Positions 24,201-35,834 of a DNA stretch of 64,000 nt are shown one piece after another. This DNA is from Acorus gramineus (Eukaryota; Streptophyta; Magnoliopsida; Acorales; Acoraceae). Numbering within the stretch: the stretch's first letter is position 1; every line of letters starts with the position of its first letter. The stretch covers positions 8,225,670 through 8,289,669 of the forward strand of contig CM060856.1 of NCBI GenBank assembly GCA_030737835.1. The letters run 5' to 3'. Below the pieces are notes generated by a model, which saw nothing but the letters and a program-made list of their open reading frames with translations, was not told where the DNA came from and made no database searches. Both the position numbers and the translations under genes were made by a program.

Positions 24201-24816
24201 CATTCTCTTCTCATTCTATACAAACCATCAGCTTTAAATAATCTTCTTTGCATAAACCCAAACATGTGATTCAATACACATCTCCTTTGCTCCATCCAAT
24301 AGACATCACAGTATATATTCTCCACCCATTATGCAGAAAACACAAGTTCTTTATAAAGATGGTTCCCCAATCGATGGTGACTATACAACTAATTAACTCA
24401 ATAGTCTCTTTTTTAGCAGTAAAAAAGCAATCTTTGACACACAAAGCGCAAGAAAAGCCAACCAAAACTTGGAATAAAAATCCACCTTGAACGAGGCCCA
24501 TCTCCTTCTCGACCTTGGCCTGCATCTCGTGGAGGACTCCCGACTCCTCCTCGATCTCCTTTAGCCTTTTCTTCATCTGCTCTAGATTCTGATCAAACAT
24601 AAGACAAAATATTAGGGTTTTCGATCGGCCACGGAAGCCGTGTAAGAGTGAGATTGGGGAGGAGAGAGAGAGAGAGACTTCACGGGACGCAGGGTTGTTG
24701 GGGGCAGTCTCATCGTCCTCGTCTTCAGCCCTAGACATGTCGAGGTCGGTCTCCATCTCGCCCTCCTCTTCCGGGATATCTCCGCCGTACACTTCGTGCT
24801 CGTGATGGTGATCCAT
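18266..24816 (-). CDS. Nuclear polyadenylate-binding protein 2-like (PABN), RRM protein
   Basis: Six exons on the minus strand: 24816-24679, 24588-24486, 20722-20652, 19177-18986, 18901-18774 and 18314-18266; 681 nt, 226 aa. The acidic N-terminus ([20 protein letters not shown]) is followed by a coiled coil (about 47-75, [15 protein letters not shown]). One RRM spans about 98-175, with RNP2 IYVGNV (100-105) and RNP1 KGFAYVEF (138-145). The Arg/Gly/Pro/Tyr-rich tail ends [10 protein letters not shown]. This order is that of PABPN1/PABN proteins, which bind nascent poly(A) tails in the nucleus, stimulate poly(A) polymerase and control tail length. Intron 2 is 3.8 kb and intron 3 is 1.5 kb. The first donor (GTCTCT after GAA) is weak but keeps frame and gives the expected helix; the exact first junction is the least certain point. 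Confidence 0.93.
20723..24485 (-). other. Large intron 2 of PABN
   Basis: A 3.8-kb AT-rich intron. Reading both strands I found no exon of another gene, no retroelement motif and no tRNA. Open frames at 21749-22009 and 23316-23952 show no domain and are treated as chance. Confidence 0.5.
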
Positions 24817-26061
24817 CGCTTCGGGATCTGCCGTTCGCTTCTCCCCGCGAAACTGCGAGTGGTTTTTTGGATGGGATTTTCTAGGGTTTTGGGTGCGATT
24901 GAATCACGGGGAACACAAAATAACATCGGAGGAGAAAGAGACAGCTGTTATTATTGTCAGTTGAATTTGATTGTAAGGGTATGATAGTAAATTCACATGG
25001 AATAATAATAAAATATTATTAGGGGGTTATATGCAAGAACCCCCCCCCCCCCTACCGACGTGGAAATATCTTACGTCGCTTTCGGGCATTTTGTGGACAG
25101 GACTTCAATTCCACGGTCCACAGTCACTAACCGGATCCAAAGATAAAAATTCTGGAGGCCCATTACTTCGTATCCAAAATTTTGGGTTCAGGAAAGAGGT
25201 TACACTCAAGGCTGATTCTCTACCCAAAAACTCAGTCTCACGTCAAATCTTACATATAGACAGCTGAGATGATGCGATTTGGTTGATTTTTTTTTAATTA
25301 AACGGGCGTGATTGAGTTTCAAATTTTAAAATTTAAATTGCTACGAAAAGGTGCTCCAACATTATTTTAAATAATTGAAAAGATGTTTCAAACATCACGT
25401 GATCATCTCGCATTTTGAAAACACGGTCTAAATGTGACTAGTACATGCACCTTTTTAAAGAGCATGTACCTCAATACTGGGGTATGTGCCTTCTAATTCT
25501 TTTCGAGTTTCAATGCAAATTCTCTCTTTTTTTTGTTTTACACAAAGCACTCTCTCTTTCTCTCTCCCCTTAACCATTTCATCTTTCACAAAACAAACAC
25601 ACAAAACTGTTTGTTGGTATGTGATGAGATTACAACAGTACATTAATATTACAAATCCAATGTACCACATCAAATTTTCTAAAATTGGCACTCTTTGAGA
25701 TGGCTCCTGTTTACTGTTTTCAAACAGGAGCCTAAACCATGAATGAATTCAAATCCCCAAGCCAATAACCTGCAGCAGCCAAATGAAGAATCAAATTGGT
25801 ATGTGAAGAGATTACAACAGTACATTAGCCTTACAAATCCAATGTACCACATCAAATTTTCTAAAATTGGCACTCTTTGAGATTGCCGTTTTCGAATGGC
25901 AGGAGCCTACACCATGAATGAATTCAAATCGCCAAGCCAATAACCTGCAGCAGCCAAATGAAGAATCCCAGCAACACTGTGCAGCAGTCGTGTGACACCA
26001 ATTCAGGATCAAATGGGTCTTTACAAGAATAAATAGCAGGCATGCGTGCCTGCGGGCGTGA
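24817..26061. other. PABN promoter and 3' flank of the XPF gene
   Basis: Both flanking genes run on the minus strand, so this contains the PABN 5' UTR and promoter (near 24817-25050) and the XPF 3' UTR (near 25900-26061). It has a C-run at about 25041-25052 and a tandem duplication at 25614-25970. No gene seen. Confidence 0.55.
25614..25970. repeat. Tandem duplication, ~183-bp unit, two copies
   Basis: Unit 1 (about 25614-25796) and unit 2 (about 25797-25970) share TTGGTATGTG at the start, TACAAATCCAATGTACCACA and TAAAATTGGCACTCTTTGAG in the middle, and CCAATAACCTGCAGCAGCC near the end. They differ by scattered substitutions and a small indel after the CTTTGAGAT word. The duplication sits downstream of the XPF stop and may lie in its 3' UTR or flank. 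Confidence 0.85.
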
Positions 26062-29000
26062 TCAGAACATGGTCGGACACTTTGCATCAAGGAACTCCCT
26101 CAGCGTCTTGGCCGCCTTTTGACTTCCCATCAACTCTGCTAGCTTTTCCACAGGAAGAAGTGCAAGTTCTGCGAGGTTCGTGCACCCGTCCATTATAGCC
26201 CTGTAATTTGAATCTGTCACCCCCGGGAGACGTCTCAAGAACTCCACTGCAGATGTGTTGTAATTCTCTGCCCTGCACCGCAGGAAGATGGAAAACATTG
26301 TCGTAAACTAAAATTCATTTGAATCAGATATCAGAAGATATCAATAATGTCATCCTCTGTAAAAGATATTATGATGTTGGCTACCTCACATCATTTTCAA
26401 CAATGCCATCCTCTGTAGGAACACCAACTTTCATTGCCCGGCTCTCATCAGGCTCATCCTGATTTGCCTTCAGTGATGCAAATATTTCTGCGGTTGCATG
26501 CAAGCTGCGGGACCAGACAAGCCGCAGGCGAGGGAAGTGCAGAACAAGCAAAGATAACTTTGATATTATACTTGTGGGTACAACATCGTCGCCAATATCG
26601 CTCGCGGACTGCAAATAAAAAAGGTGATATAAAAAAATTGATTCATCATATCATGCAAACCAGATTTAACTTTTGATTGGATCACATTGCAATGCAGTAA
26701 GATCCAATTCAGATGCAGTAATTGAAAATGGATGACACAGCGGCAACATGAATATATTTAAACAAGGACCCGAGCCATGTGAAATTCAAATCAAGAAATG
26801 TGGATCCTTCGGATTTGAAAATCGTGCATAATAAAGGTCAAGGATGAATCAATTTCAACTGCTTGTCATTGCAGTTACAAAAGATCTGTATTCAGAATAC
26901 CTGAAAGGAAAAGCTCTTGTCCTGTGAGAACTCAATCAAAAGCACGGGTATTCTGTAATAACGAACCATCGTTTCCACCTGGTTGTAAAGCCTTCCTGAT
27001 GCAAAGCTTTGAAACAAGTCTGAAAGGCTTTTTCTTTCAACACATATCAAAGGAGAAAGGATGTAATCACCAACTTCCAGAGTCACCGGAATGATATGCA
27101 TGCCTTTCTGGTGGAGAACATTTGGAAGGCTGCTCATGAACTCTCTCATGTCAACAATGATCTGCAAAATAAGATGTTCACTCTAAAGTGCCAACTCCTA
27201 TATATTCCATTCACATCAGAAAATATTCAGGTCAGTCGAATAAAATACCTTCATTTCTTTCTCGGCTGCCTTCCTACCACCTGCCTTCCTTGTAACTGAA
27301 TTATGTGAAACCAACGATTGTGATTCATTAGAGGAACTAGACGCAAAACTCTTTCCATCCTGAAATTACATCACAAAAATCCTTGTTAAGAAAGGGAGAT
27401 GACAATCAATAGAAATTTAAAAAAAAAACCATCACTCCAATAAGTAAAAAACTAGATAGAAACAAAATATGAGAGTGCTCAAACCCCTTAATTATATAAT
27501 AGCAACTTTGATGAGTCTAGACTGATTCTCAGTTGATTATATGCTACTGCATTACTTCAAATGAAAAATAACCTGAACTTCACTTTCGCTTCCTCAATTC
27601 TCATTCGTGACTTTGATCTAATCAGAAAATTCTGTTCATCTTTTATCATATATAATATTTCATCCAAATGTCAATAAAGCACACCTCTCTATTTTTTCAG
27701 AGTGCTAGAATTGTGATCAGAAAAATTTTATAAGATAAGAACTAGAACTTAAGCCAATGCTATATGTTGAACAAAAGGGTAAAATGATGTTATAATGCTC
27801 AACATTTAGCCTTTGATCCGCAACTGCAGATACCAATTGTACCCTAATGATTAATGAAATTTGGTGGTAGGATTCCTTGAAGTTTTCTCACGGAAAAGAC
27901 AACTTGGTCACCAATTGCTACTGGAGTGATCTGATGACATGGCAAATGATCTGACTAGAAGAATAACTGAGACTCGTTCTCATGTATAGGAAGAGAAATT
28001 TTCAGGTAATGTACTACCCTGTGAACTACTGGATCAGTTCTCAGCTACAAAAACGGTTGAGAACAACAGGGAAAAATAAAGGTCAGATTCCTATACTTGT
28101 TATTATACTACTAGTTGCTTACCAATATCTTTTCCTTAAAGGGAGAATCTAAACATGATTGCCTTTGCCTATCAAAAAAATGTTCCAGTTTGGTAGTTCA
28201 CAGAAATCTTTCGAGACATCACTCATCTTGCTTTTAACACTGACATTAAAAGCTGGTCGAGATTGAAAAAAAGGTGAGCATCTGATCAGTTGAGCTGAAG
28301 ACTACACCCAAGACTTAAAACTCACCAAACAACCTGAATGATGTACATATAACCGTAGTTATATACTCAAGTTTATGCATTCCCCCTCTAATCATATCAT
28401 TTGCATATATTACGCTGACCTTTGCCTATTTAATGATTCCAGTAATGCACAAAACCTTTGTTCTTATAAAAACTATTTAAATCGATGTATCTTTATTTAC
28501 AGATGTATACATGCATCAAAGATAGACATCTGTCTAGGAAAAAGGTTTTCAGCATCATGGACTCCTCATAGCCTTGTGCAGAAAAAACAACATAGGAATT
28601 TAAGGACAATTTTGGGTGAAAAAATCAATCAGGGTACAATAATTGTCTAAAATCCTTATGATCACAAACAGAACTTCATTTAATAACAAAACAGAAGGGA
28701 CCAATTAGCATGCATCAAATATCATCTAGATGTCATATCAGATCTAGCCCAGCTGCATAATGTACAGATGACATTATTATACTCTAGTACATGTATAATC
28801 ATACAATACACAAGGAAAAGTAGCATATTAAAAAAAGCCCTCATATTATAAAGTAAATTAAGATCCACAATAAACAATATAAAAAGATGATGCAAAAGGA
28901 CAAACCTGATCGACAGGGATCATCATCAATGATTTCTGCCTGATCAAAGATTCAAATGCTGAATTTTCCCTGCGTATACTTGCCTCAAATTTTTGCACCT

Positions 29001-32000
29001 CCATTGAATCTTCATAGAACAAAAAATAAACTTTCACGCTTCTCCCAGGATTCTGAGCTTTATAAACTTCTATCTCTCTTACAAACGCAACATCTGGATG
29101 GTAAACAACAATTACAGAGGGTTTCATAATATCGAGTATTTGTTGATTACTGTCTATGGCATAAAACTGAACTGGTGAGAGCGGCTTCTGAGGTTGACAT
29201 TCAGTTGCACCAGCCTCCTGATCATGCTTCCGGAGAATACTTTTGTCCTTTGACACACCTGTTAGTAACTTTTCCTCAGGACCACTTATAGTCTTTTGCT
29301 TTGTTTGACCTCTTTGGTCTTCCTTTTCAGAACTGAACACATTATTTTCCACACCCTTCATATCACCTTTACCTCTTGAAGGCTGATGCTTTGTCGTGGC
29401 TTTCCTCATGCCCCCCTTTCCTCTTCCTTTTTTGCGCTCTATCCCTGTAGCATGAGAGTGGGAACTTTCCTCAACAGCAATTTCCTCTTTATTTAAGTTT
29501 CTAATTTCAGAGGCGGCTGCCATCAACGCGTCATGTTCCACCCTGCATATGCTGCTGATTTTTGCATTTTCTCGGGAGCCCACAGGAACCACTCCATTCA
29601 GCAATCCAAAGCCTTTTGGTCCCTGGGATTTCTTCTTCTCGCGTTTCCGAAATCCATGCAATTCTGACTTCCCCAGCAAGTATTTCTCCCACTCTTCCCG
29701 CATGACCTACTCAGCACCAAACACATGATATTAGGATAGAATCATTACATGAAAATGTGATCCACAACAGCTCATTCATTGTGATTGATTACCATGAAAC
29801 CATGTAACCAGAGCATTACTACAAATGACACTAACCAGAGAAATTCAATGATGCATTTATACACAAGACATAAAGTGAAAAAAATCCTTGTTCCTGATCT
29901 GTCGTAATGAGGGCGATCATAAGAGATACAACCACAGAATTGATCCGGGGTAGAAATTGAAGGTCATAAACTGCTACCCCCCGTTTGGGGTGTGACATAG
30001 GGTTATTCGCCCTTGATAGCTATACTGGGATAGATAACAATCCATGCTGAATAGGTAAATTTTTGTTTGGTTGTCTTTTCTGTTATTCTCATTTGGAAAC
30101 GTAAAATTAATCTTTTTGTTGTTTGGTTCACCTTGGATAAAGTAAGGATAAGTGGTAAATAAGAGATGGATAAGAGTTTATGACTTTTTAAATGACAATT
30201 ATACCCCTGCATAAATTATTTGTGTTTGAGAATAAGTATGAGAGATGTGTGTGTGATATGATAGATGTGACAGTTTTTGGAATGTGTGCAGAGAGTGTTA
30301 GGTTAGATAAATTTTTTAAAATGATAGAGAAAGTTATTTTTATCCATTAGTATAGATAAGCCCTGATAAGCAATTCTAGCATTTTCTGATAATAGTTATC
30401 AGGCCTTATCCTAGCTTATCCAGACATAGCTATCAGGGTTTATTCTAGCTAAACAAACAACTTTTTTTTGCTATTCTCTTGTATTCTTCTCTATTCCATG
30501 CTTATGTTCCACCCCAAACGGGGGGTTAAAGTGTTCTGACGTATGTGAGCCCAAAATACGAACAACACCCCCCCCAAAGAAAAAATAAAATAATGCACAA
30601 CATGCATCATTCATTCTTCAATTTATTTATATTTTTTGGGTGGGGGGGCGGGGGGGATATATTTTTGGCTCGTGTAAAATGGTGGCGAGATTGGAGATGC
30701 ACATGATTTGGTATTTGTAAGGGGTGAAGGCAATCACAATTGACAACAATGAGTATAAACCTCTCTCTGCTTCAGAACATTCCCATACAAATTATAAGGA
30801 AACACCATTTCATTAAGTGACAGGTCCAGTGGCACATCTCCATATTATTAGAAAACATAGCCACTTAAAATTGCATAAGAGTAGCACATATTGGCACAGT
30901 ACTTAGCAGGAAACCTAAGCTTTCTGAGTCATATATTTCTGCTGAAAAGCAGAATATTTTAGTAGACAGAGAAAACTATCCAAACAATTATCTTACTACG
31001 CATAATATTTTCATTGAAAAATTTAAACAAGGAAAGACATTCCAAAAACTAAAAACATCAGAAGAATAAATGATAAATGGATTAAAGTGATGATTTTTTT
31101 ATTTTTATTTTTTTGCAATTAAGAAAAAAATGGTAAAGAGTCGTAAAGTTTCCAGAAGACCTTCTGTGGCCCCTTAGTGATGAAATCTTCCAACTGCATG
31201 CATGAACATGCATCTTTGCATGCTACCAGAACAATTTCACCAACATCTCCCACATCTTTGCTATTTGATTCCCCTTCGCCTGGAAGATTTATTTTTTGCC
31301 TTTCCTCTTCAATCTCTTGCAGCACCTCCTGCATTTTTAATTCCACAATGCGCTATTTAACCATTTAAAAGTACACATTTGACAATCTATGCAGACTGAA
31401 ACACGAATATAAAATTGCCAGATCACAAGAAGAACTACTTGATACTATGACAATGCAGGCATGTGAGAAGAAAAGCGGCAGAACTCACAAACTCACACGT
31501 AACACCTTCCACTTCGGAGCTTCCTCCAAGACCTCCTCCAATACCACCCCACCACTCCCACTCGTCCCAACATCTCCCGTACCATCAGAAACAGTAGTTC
31601 CCTCACCTGCAAAATATGAAATAAAAAGTCAAGCAGAGATTATTCAAACTTTCAATTCACCCAAGCAATTCCGAGAAAACACACACCGCTTTCTCCGTCC
31701 ACGCCGTTGTCCTGCTTCACTTTCCTCCTCTTAATCGTCTTACCCTTCGAATCCCCAACATACTTCCTCCCATCAGACAGCACCAACTGATAGACCCGCT
31801 TCTTGGCGAGCTCAAATATCTTATGACTTGAATCCGCGAAAATCCACACAGACTGAACCCCTTCTGACACTCTCAATGAATCCAGGTACTTCAAGTAAGT
31901 CACCGCATCAAACCTACTCATAAAAAACAGATTTTTTTAGTCAACAACACATCTTCAAATCCCCAAAACATCACATCTTTCATCACCTCACAAGGTAATC

Positions 32001-32837
32001 GACAAGCTTCCGGAGGGTCCTCAGGTCGCTGACGAGCTGCTTGGTCTTCCTCCCAAGGGTATGCCAGATAGGATCCAGCTGCCGCCGCACAATATCATCG
32101 AACGACTTGAACAACCCGTTCTCCACCGTCAGATCCTCCACGTCAACCTTGTTCGTCCTCCGTAGCTCCTTCAGGCACGCGTCCATCGCCTCGATCGCCG
32201 CCCTCTGTATCCCCCTCATCGGCCCCGACATCGGCACCCTCAGATCAACAACCTCCGGCGGGTCCCTCTCAAGGTCCCCGGAGACGAAAACCTGGAACCT
32301 CGGCCAGAGGTGGAGCCTCCGCACGGACAGACACTTCATGATCCGCTCGGCCTTGGCGAACCCGGCGACCATCGAGTGCGGCCGGTCGGAGAACGCCCGG
32401 ACGTAGCAGTTAGGGTTGGTGGAGCGGAGGAGGCGGACGGCGAAGGCCTCCGGGGAGGTCTCGGAGAGGGAGTGGGCGTTGAGGATGAGGAGGCCGGCGA
32501 CGGAGGAGTGGGGGACGCGGGAGGAGAGGAGGTCGACGGTGAGGATGCGGGAGGTGACGAAGAAGGCGCCGGAGGAGGCGTAGAGGGAGGCGCGGTGGGG
32601 CGGAGGGAGGTCGGAGGTGATGTCGGAGGGGGAGTTAGGGTTAGGGTTATGGATGGAGTGTTTTTGGGAGTCGGAGGCGGAGAGGATGAGGAGGGTGCCT
32701 TGGGGGGAGGAGGAGTGGAGGAGGAGGAGTGAGGATATCAGGGAAGGGAGGGAGAGGCCGGAGGAGAGGACGACGAGTCCACCGTTCGGGTCCTCCAGAA
32801 GGTCCGATATGATCTGCTCCTGAAACGGCAACAACAT
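26062..32837 (-). CDS. UVH1: DNA repair endonuclease XPF (RAD1/UVH1/ERCC4 homologue)
   Basis: Nine minus-strand exons: 32837-31987, 31913-31687, 31606-31497, 31328-31161, 29706-28906, 27359-27249, 27161-26901, 26608-26385 and 26272-26062; 2964 nt, 987 aa. The start [20 protein letters not shown] opens a degenerate superfamily-2 helicase-like region. A Lys/Glu-rich linker (about 453-719) follows. The ERCC4 nuclease domain has IIVDMREF (757) and the metal-binding signature VERKSLSD (ERK-x3-D, Glu798 to Asp804) after GDYIL. The C-terminal helix-hairpin-helix pair (about 927-980, [13 protein letters not shown]) is the ERCC1-binding part. With ERCC1 it cuts 5' of bulky lesions in nucleotide excision repair and trims flaps in single-strand annealing. 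Length and order fit plant UVH1, and the nuclease residues are intact, so it is probably functional. A 549-bp MITE lies in its fourth intron. Confidence 0.95.
29977..30525. mobile_element. MITE with 16-bp perfect terminal inverted repeats, in XPF intron 4
   Basis: It begins CCCCCCGTTTGGGGTG and ends with the exact reverse complement of that 16-mer. Pairing continues imperfectly (TGACATAGGG against GAACATAAGC). The interior is rich in GATAA/TTATC words and contains the block shared with 7620-7650 (inverted) and about 44850. Flanking bases are CTA on the left and TTA on the right, so a 3-bp target duplication is suggested but not exact. Confidence 0.8.
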
Positions 32838-32966
32838 CGTCGATCGATGTCGATCGTTCGATCGATCTCTCTCGCTTGAGGTTGTTGTTCTTTATACGTC
32901 GTGCGTAAAACGGGCCCGGCCTTCCCTTTAAATCCTTCAACGGATGACTTTGTTCGATAAAAATAT

Positions 32967-33589
32967 GGGTTCTTTAGTTTCCACCCCCTATAAAAAGTAA
33001 AAACTAGTGAATTATTGAAAAACCCCTGTAAAAAATGAATTTATTATTAACTCCTTACAAAGTTATTGTATCTTATTAAAAAATACAATGTTTAATTTCT
33101 ACCCCTTCTAAATAAATAAGTTATTTACGAACCCCTCCAAATACACACTATTGTTTTAGGACCCTTCAAATACATATTGTTTTTATAAGAATCACACACG
33201 TTCAATCTATTGTAGAAAATAGAACTTGTTCATACCAATTTCGTATCAATCATACCATAACAAAATGTATATATGAATTACAATCTTGGTATTTAATAGA
33301 TTGATCATTTGGGTGGAGGAGGTATAATAGAATAGAACTCCCACAGTTAATGAGGTGGTTTTGTCTATGCATCATTTCTAATGGTTTCCTATAACAAATG
33401 TCTAAATTTGAGAGGGGGGTTTTTAATAATTTACATGTTTTGAAGGGGTAGATAATAAATAATCCGAAATTGTTGGGTTTTTTAATAAGATATAATAACT
33501 ATACAAGGGGTTAATAATCAACTCAATTTTTGAAGGGATTTTTTGATAATACACTTGTTTTTTTTGAAAGGGTGGAAACTAAATAACCC
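32967..33589. mobile_element. Mutator-like (MULE) foldback MITE with 9-bp target duplication
   Basis: The arms begin GGGTTCTTTAGTTTCCACCC on the left and GGGTTATTTAGTTTCCACCC on the right in reverse. They stay alignable for more than 120 bp (for example TATTATTAACTCCTTACAAA against GATTATTAACCCCTTGTATA). The flanks TAAAAATAT (32958-32966) and AAAAAATAT (33590-33598) form a 9-bp target duplication with one mismatch, the size expected for Mutator-like elements. The core is non-coding, so it is non-autonomous. Confidence 0.82.
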
Positions 33590-33784
33590 AAAAAATATCA
33601 ATGATACATCAGAATCCGTGGTACTTAGAATTGAATCACATATATCACAAACTCTTCAAGGCAAGGACTAATTCTCCTGGTTTCGCTCTGACCTACTCGA
33701 AAGTTTTCATATGGACATCTGGATAAGTCAAGGGTGGAAATTAAACACGCGCAAATAAGGAGCAAACCCATGGCGCTAGCTAAC

Positions 33785-33923
33785 TCACCAAAACCCTGGT
33801 GGGTAAGTTATCTATTATCATATCTTATAAATAAAATGACACACATGTTAATTATTTATTTTTTTCTATTTTATAAATTATTATTCATATTTTATTCATC
33901 TTTTATCCACAACTTATCCATGA
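33785..33923 (-). repeat. AT-rich interspersed repeat fragment, interrupted by the LINE
   Basis: In reverse this reads GATAAAAGATGAATAAAATA then TGAATAATAATTTATAAAA, very close to the block at about 53175-53215. The LINE insertion point lies inside it, at ACTTATCCATGA. Confidence 0.55.
33912..33923. other. LINE target-site duplication, left copy
   Basis: ACTTATCCATGA here is repeated exactly at 39889-39900, directly after the A-run that ends the LINE. Confidence 0.9.
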
Positions 33924-33994
33924 CAAGCTTTTCTCAACAACTAGATTTGTTGGCCTAGGAGAAACCCTTACACCCGTGATTCCCTCGGCGCTTT

Positions 33995-35766
33995 ATGCCG
34001 CCGGCTTTGCCGGCGGGGTCGCCGATCTCTTCGGCGGAACCCGACCCTCCTTTGGAGGTGGCCGGACCTTCTAATCCGCTCTCTTCAAATCCACCTTCAT
34101 CTTCTACAAATCCCCTTCCTTTTTCAGCACTCCATGGACCCTCCACTTCAAAACCCTCAACCTCCTCTCTTATAGCCCCTTCCCCATCTGCAGCTGCTAC
34201 TCCTGCTCAGGCGGGCACTGCCCCCATCCATTCCAAAAATGCAGAGAACTTCCCTCCTCTCCCTACTCAAAATAGAGGGAGGAGCAGAGGTCCAAAAGAA
34301 AATCCAACTGGGCCCAACAAAAGGGGGAAAAGCAGAGGACCTCCTCCCCCACCTCCTACAGTAGCTCAGAAACCACTAAGCTGGGACTCCCTCTTCTTCA
34401 AGCCACCGGCGGTAGTCAGGCACGCTCCCGTTCCATTCTGTGTCCCTGAAGTTGAACATGGAGAGAAGTTTGCAGACATCAATGAGGAAGATCATGAGGA
34501 AGCCCTGGAAGCGTGGGCTAATTCCATAGTTGGGTACATTGTGGGTAAGAATCCTGTCTATACACCCTTTCTTCAGTTCCTGCAGAGAAAGTGGAAACCA
34601 AAGGGGGAGTTCAAGTTGCTATTGAAAGGAAATGGTTTTTTCTTGGTGCAATTCTCCCTTGAAGAAGACATGACTGCGGTGCTTGAAGGAGGGCCATGGA
34701 CAATGTCAAATCGCCCCTTCATCATGCAAAAATGGTCTCCGGAAACAAGATTAGAACATGCCAAACTTACATCCATTCCGGTTTGGGTGAAGTTCCCCAA
34801 CCTACCCCTCCATTTGTGGACTCCTACTGCCCTTGGAAAAGTAGTAAGCTTTATTGGTATCCCTCTGTTCCTGGACACCGCCACAAGAATGAGGTCCCGT
34901 ATCTCCTATGCTCGTGTCTGTGTAGAAGTTGAAGCAGGGTTACTCTGTCGGACTGGGAGTGTGTCAGGTGCAATGGTGAGAAGGAACAACTCCAAGTGTT
35001 GTACGATTGGAAACCCAATGCTTGCTCTCTGTGCTCAACTTTTGGCCATGATGATGCCATGTGTGGCAAACAAAAGTCCTCAGTTCCCCCCACTAAGCAA
35101 TTGCATGCTTCTGGTGCAATGATTCAGCAGACCTTGCAAGGGAATGCTCACACAACCATGGTCTCTGATCAGAGAAATTCAGAAATGAACAACCAGCCTT
35201 CTCAACCAATAGAAAGCATCTCACATGCGAAAAACAATCCTCCGGATGACAAGTCTGGAGAGGAGACCAATCAAACCCCAACTCTAACTACTTCACCAGA
35301 CAAGCCTATGAAGATCCCTCAACCCAAGGATGGGTCCTCCAAGCAAGGAAGTGGGGAAGTTCAGAGTGTTCATGAGGCCCCATACAAGGACTCAAACAAG
35401 GATTCTCTTTCTGTACAATCTATAAGGCCCACAAATAATGGTGCACCAGTGGAGAAGTCTATGCCCTCTATCAATGGAGACAAGCACTCGGTGGCTCCTC
35501 ATCTAAAAGAAAGTGATCAGGTTCATTCTGAGGAGAATTCTATAACTACATCACAGAGACAACAGTTAACAAAAAAGCAAAAAAAGAAATTGAGGCAAAC
35601 TGCCTCTGGTCCTCTTTCTGAGAAGGATGAAGATCAAGAAGCTGACTCAGGTAGCTCCTTATTGGGAGACTTCCTAGCAAAGACCAAGAAGCACAAGCAT
35701 CCAGCAACAAAAAAGGGAGACGTCAAAGGAGGGGGCGGTTCCAAAGCCCCTCCTTTGAAAAAGTGA
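33995..35766 (+). pseudogene. LINE ORF1: DUF4283 / CCHC zinc-knuckle protein, frameshifted
   Basis: The first frame (33995 to about 34950) has a Pro/Ser-rich N-terminus and then the DUF4283 region (LLLKGNGFFLVQFSLEED, GGPWTMSNRPFIMQKWSP, IPVWVKFPNLPLHLW). Reading then moves to another frame near 34940-34985, where LYDWKPNACSLCSTFGHDD gives a CCHC zinc knuckle (C-x2-C-x3-GH-x4-C). A long Ser/Lys/Gln-rich tail ends at 35766. In L1 elements ORF1 coats the RNA. One frameshift separates DUF4283 from the knuckle. Confidence 0.85.
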
Positions 35767-35834
35767 ATTATGGTCCCTTGTGGACCCTCCCCCATTTTGG
35801 TATTTCCTCTCCCCCCCTCCTGTGTACATTTTTA

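Larger units (their letters stand above)
32838..33923. other. XPF promoter and repeat-filled spacer before the LINE
   Basis: The first ~120 bases hold the XPF leader, with overlapping CGATCGAT-type words just upstream of its ATG. Then come the Mutator-like foldback element at 32967-33589, about 170 bp of unassigned DNA, and an AT-rich repeat fragment at 33785-33923 that is cut by the LINE. No gene seen. Confidence 0.6.

Noticed and set aside
32310..32732. 140-codon Gly/Glu-rich plus-strand frame
   Set aside because: Antisense shadow of the GC-rich first exon of the XPF gene.
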